Assembly (NCBI GenBank): GCA_022316685.1
Contig: JAKJHU010000030.1
Location: 15,704,018 to 15,768,017 of the forward strand
DNA: 64,000 bases
Direction of reading: 5' to 3'
DNA from: Progne subis subis
Lineage: Eukaryota > Chordata > Aves > Passeriformes > Hirundinidae
Made by a program: the position numbers and the translations under genes. This document shows, in pieces, positions 60,110 to 64,000 of the stretch. The stretch's first letter is position 1, and every line of letters begins with the position of its first letter. The notes below the pieces were generated by a model that was not told the origin of the DNA, made no database searches, and saw nothing but the letters and a program-made list of their open reading frames with translations.

Positions 60110-61756
60110 AGTGAATGACAGTTATCATTTTAATTCAAATCCAGAGCTAAGGTTAAGGTTAGTTTTAGCGATCTGAAAGTGAGGAAGAAATACAAATTTT
60201 GTGGTACTCTTCCTAGACTAGACAAATAAAATAAGTATATTAACCAAGTGACTCCAATTTTTTCTCCAACTTGATGGTAAGGTTGAAAATAAGCAGTGAC
60301 CAGAGTTAAAATTAGGGCTACAGTTAGTATAAAACAAATGAGTATGAAAATATTTTTAAAATGTATAGTGGACTGTACATAGAAGAAAATTAAACTTCTG
60401 CTTTTACATGAGAGAGAATATTGTTGTAACCCTTCATCTTCAGAGCTTGACTATCAGCTTTTAATGTCACCTTTAATAGTCATCTCTGACTGTGCTATGG
60501 GTTGGTTTAAGGTTGAGATAATAATGGAGATGTAAGAATCCTTACATTTTGTGTAAACCACTAATGTAAAACAAAGGTTTGAATTGTATGGGTGAAAGTT
60601 TTTTTCCTTTTGTCTCAGGTCTGGTTACCATGAGGAGAGATTGGGCTACAGTCAGATTTTCAGTTAGCGTTAAGAGTAACCTAGCTTTAGGGATTCCTTT
60701 GATGAACAAATGAAAATGTCAGGATTTTACAAAGAGACTGTAGTTACTTTTTTTAGTTTCTGCAGCTGATGGAACAGAGTTACAGAGCAGAATATGGGAG
60801 AGGGAAGAAAAGAATTGTCTTATTTATGGTATAGAAATGAAAACTGAATTTTAAGATTATTGTACCAATGATTTCTACTTTTATTTTATGCATGACCATC
60901 AGTTGTAGTACTGCTGAAACTCATTTTAACCATAGGCATTAAAAAAAAGGGGGGGGGGGGGGAGGGGCAGGAAGAGGTTTATGTTTTATATTATTTTTAA
61001 GATATTGCCAGAATAAAATTTATGCTAAACAGTTGTTATCTTTGTTATTTCTAGAAGAGTTTGACAACCATGACTAGAGCAAGGTTAGACTCAAGAATGT
61101 AATTATTGTTAAGCACATGAGAGAAAGAAATAATGACAAACAGCTTCCTCCTCCATTTTTCTATCCTCTCAGATCATGTCCTTATGAGATTCTTTCTCCC
61201 TCCCATACTCATTATGCTTCAGTTGCAGCTAATTATGTCTTCTAATACCCATCCTCAGGCCTCTAAAGAGAAGTGACCTTGTATCTGTTGAGTTTTGAAC
61301 TGAAGTTCACAGGACCCTCATGGACTTGAAAGGGTTCTGGAGCAAGCTGAAATTACAACTAATTCCTGAACTTCTTTTATGAACATGATTACAATTCCTA
61401 CAAGGAACACTAGGATGTTCATTGAGCTACTTTTTAAGGACAGATGTGACATGAGCTTTGGGAAGCTGACAGACAGCCTCTCACTGAGGGAAATTACATT
61501 AAGTGTGGGATTCAATGTACATTAAGGCACCTATGTTTGAGTATCTGAAGGGTTTAATTTAGTTTTATGTGCATGCTGTCTGAGCTCTTGCTGTGATCAG
61601 TGGAGGTGTGGGTAGTCTGGTTGGTGGAGTTCCACAGGAGTTCACACCAACATTTGCTTCATTAGAGTGAACAAAATCACTCCAGAGGCACCACTGACTG
61701 GAATAACTAATGGCTCAGATCACTTTCCTAACAATAGGAATTACCATCATTGGAGA
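60110..61756. other. Unique sequence with an A8-G14 tract
   Basis: About 1.6 kb without a recognised element except the homopolymer pair at 60941-60962. No supported gene. Confidence 0.55.
60941..60962. repeat. A8-G14 homopolymer pair
   Basis: Eight A then 14 G, followed by GAGGGG-like sequence; purine-only and potentially quadruplex-forming on the plus strand. Confidence 0.93.
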
Positions 61757-61913
61757 CGTGTTTAAAAAAACACTGGACATGGCACTCACTGCCAAGGTAG
61801 AGTTTAGGAGGAGGTGTTAGGTCATAGATTGGACTTGATGATCTCAAAGGTCTTTTCCAACCTAGCTGATTCTGGGATTCTGTGATTCTGTGTGATTCTG
61901 TGATTCTGTGAGA
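61757..61913 (+). mobile_element. CR1 LINE 3' end with octamer tail
   Basis: Plus-oriented CR1 end with 'attggacttgatgatctcaa' and 'aggtcttttccaacctagct', then a terminal tail of four to five GATTCTGTG-type units (61868-61913). This tail is the diagnostic CR1 3' terminus. It has more units than the other copies in the window. Confidence 0.93.
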
Positions 61914-62714
61914 TAAAGGAAGGCATTTCATTTGCCAGTTCCCACAGACTCTGCTATATCTACCCATCTTACCTGTAGGACTTGGCTACTCTTGAGCATT
62001 AAAAATGGCATCAGATACCTCTATTTACAGAGTTAGAGTTCAGTTTAGCTCTGAATTGATTAGATATGGAGACTGGACAGTCATATTCAGGCACCTACAT
62101 TTATGTGTCCTAATCTGTAACTCAGACCCACACAAAGGGGAGTTGTTTGCATGGACAGTTCTGGATCTCTCTTCAGGGGGGATTTAGTTACCTGGCCTCC
62201 AGCTACTGTACTTTACAGACCCAGTTACATCTTCCTCAGAAGAAGTCAGACCTATCAGGTCCCTTATCACATGAGAAAATCTTGCAGATACTTGTGTATT
62301 AAGCAACTGAAGTATGACATAAGCATCTGACAGTTTTTGATGCTCAACTTCAAGATAAATCTCTTAGGATTTTGCTGTCTTGACACAAATATTTCTCTAT
62401 TCTAAAATGGAGAAGTTCTAGAATTATGGTACTCATTCAGCAATAGAGTATATTTGGGTAATTTAAAGGTATAAAAAACCATTACATTGTTGTAATAATT
62501 ATACCCCCCAAAGTATTGCACTATAGGAAATCTGGAATTGTTAGCATTCTAAAAAAATTCAAATGTACATGCTATGAAAATGCACAAGTAAGGCATTACA
62601 CTATCATGCCTTTGTCTTGTTTTCAGTAACATTTTCAATGGTTTCAATCAGCTGGCAAAAGGATATGTTTTGTGAGATAGATACAAGCATCCCTGAAAAA
62701 TTATAAAAAGTAAT
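61914..62714. other. Unique sequence, no gene recognised
   Basis: About 800 bp. Nothing supported. Confidence 0.6.
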
Positions 62715-62800
62715 GGAGAAATTCTGATTGTGAGAGACCCCATGAGATCATCTACTCCAACCCTGCACTCAAAGAAGGACTGACTTCTAAAAAGAAAGAG
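62715..62800 (-). mobile_element. CR1 LINE 3' tail remnant, minus orientation
   Basis: Contains 'gattgtgagagaccccatga' and 'gatcatctactccaaccctg', reverse of a CR1 3' end. About 85 bp, diverged. Confidence 0.75.
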
Positions 62801-64000
62801 GGATTTAAAATGTGGTAAGTGGGTTCAGAAACATGTCAGAGGACTCAGTAAGGACTATGAAGTGTTTTCTCAGAACAAAAGAGTGCAGTCTTTTCTCTTG
62901 GGTGGGGGTAAGAAGCCAAAGAGGTAGCTCAAATAACAGCTGAACAAGTAGAGGGCCCATGTGTGCAGAGACAGAGCCTGTCTCTTGGAAGCACTGGAGA
63001 TTTTTTTGAATTAATTAGAAAAAGATTTGACCCTTAAAGAGTGCTCTTTCAGGACTAGGCAACTTGGGAGATGCTGGGATATTTAAGGTTGCAATTGACA
63101 GTTTTGCTCATAATGATATTTTTTATTATCATAAATCTGATTGTAAGTTTTTAGTGTCCCCATGGCCTGAGCTACCAGAAAAATTGTGTGAGAAGATTCT
63201 TACCTGTATTTTTTTTTCCTGGACAAGAGGGTAGTATGGCTTCATAAAGATGGAATAAAACAATTTATTTAGTGTTGTAATGCTTTTCAGTATTATTTGC
63301 CTCAGGCTCTTAATATGGAAATAACAGATTAATGTAAATATAAACTCCCCAAAAGCTTAATGCAGCAAAACACATCCACCCAAAAATGCACACATTAAGA
63401 TTATTTTTAGAGACAATTTTTCTTTTTGCTGCCACCATGCTAGAATGTATGCATCTGTGAAGAATTACAAGACTATGTGGTGATTCTCCTCTGTCATGTC
63501 TATGTCTATGTTCTTCTGGCAGAACAGGAATAAAAGCAATAGGTAAACCTCTTTGATTCTCTTCTTTTCAACGTGGCCATAAAAGAGAAACAGAAATAGC
63601 TTCATAGAAGAGAAAAAGACTTTAATTTTCCTCTGACTTATTGGGTATCTGTTTTAAATACTTATCAATCTGGAAATCATTGAAATGAAACATTTGAAAG
63701 GCAGTTGCTTTTGCCTTATCTCTCTTTATCAAAATGTTAATTTACTGTTCTAAACCAATATTTGCAGTTTAATCTTTCATACAGTTAAAACATCAAAATT
63801 TTTAATACCAGGTGTAGGTCAAAATTAATTTTGTATTAGCAAACAATTAGCCAACCAACACAACCAGAGATTTTTCAGCATTCATATATAAACAAACAAA
63901 TGCACATAATGTCACCCTTACTTTAATAAACTAAAGAAGTCTAGTTTTGGAGTAATATATGATTCTGTTTGAACAGCAGTACTACAGCTCTGGCTCTAAT
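62801..64000. other. Unique AT-rich sequence to the window end
   Basis: About 1.2 kb with no recognised element or gene. Confidence 0.55.

Noticed and set aside
61868..61913. CRISPR-like short regular repeats
   Set aside because: These are the octamer units of the CR1 3' tail; there are no spacers and the context is a vertebrate genome.
1..64000. tRNA, rRNA, snRNA, operon-like or phage-like systems
   Set aside because: None could be supported by eye on either strand; the content is vertebrate noncoding DNA with retroelements.

Overview
The window reads as avian nuclear DNA, most likely from a songbird or near relative. It is AT-rich and contains many 5'-truncated CR1 LINE 3' ends, including terminal octamer tails of the ATTCTRTG type, plus several LTRs whose ends and layout match bird endogenous retroviruses (ERVs). 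I find no convincing host protein-coding gene, rRNA, tRNA, CRISPR array or prokaryotic feature. The longest open frames fall inside transposable elements or on their antisense strand. The window is best described as intergenic or intronic sequence shaped by retroelements. Family names rest on recognition by eye; no database search was run.

Left part (1 to about 34.8 kb): no LTR element was recognised. The annotated content is CR1 fragments on both strands, homopolymer and microsatellite tracts, and long unique stretches. Notable items are a CR1 nested inside another CR1 (12413-13385), a run of overlapping inverted repeats just after it (13537-13614), and diverged CR1 reverse-transcriptase remnants at about 29.8-31.5 kb. 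Several AT-rich unique blocks rich in homeobox-like TAAT motifs could be conserved noncoding elements, but this cannot be shown from one genome.

Right part (34.8-60.1 kb): at least eight LTR insertions. A short, internally deleted provirus (34867-37606) is flanked by a 6-bp target duplication (AACCTT). It keeps two LTRs of about 290 bp, a primer binding site, a polypurine tract, broken gag matrix sequence and an env transmembrane (TM) remnant. The region between gag and env is gone, leaving a 212-codon open frame that appears to run from gag into env. Solo LTRs follow at 38604-39255 and 48358-49031 (6-bp duplications, related to each other), 39907-40551 and 51104-52509 (5-bp duplications), and 53497-54938 (one LTR inserted into the edge of a related LTR). 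A GGERVL-type LTR at 58706-60104 is interrupted by a different LTR. All solo LTRs from 38.6 to 54.9 kb lie on the minus strand; the provirus and the 58.7-60.1 kb pair are on the plus strand.

The elements give relative ages: the 38.6-kb LTR is younger than the CR1 it splits, the 53.5-kb LTR is younger than its 54.2-kb relative, and the 58.95-kb LTR is younger than its host LTR. No functional gene system is evident. The most individual feature is the truncated mosaic provirus with its gag-env fusion frame.
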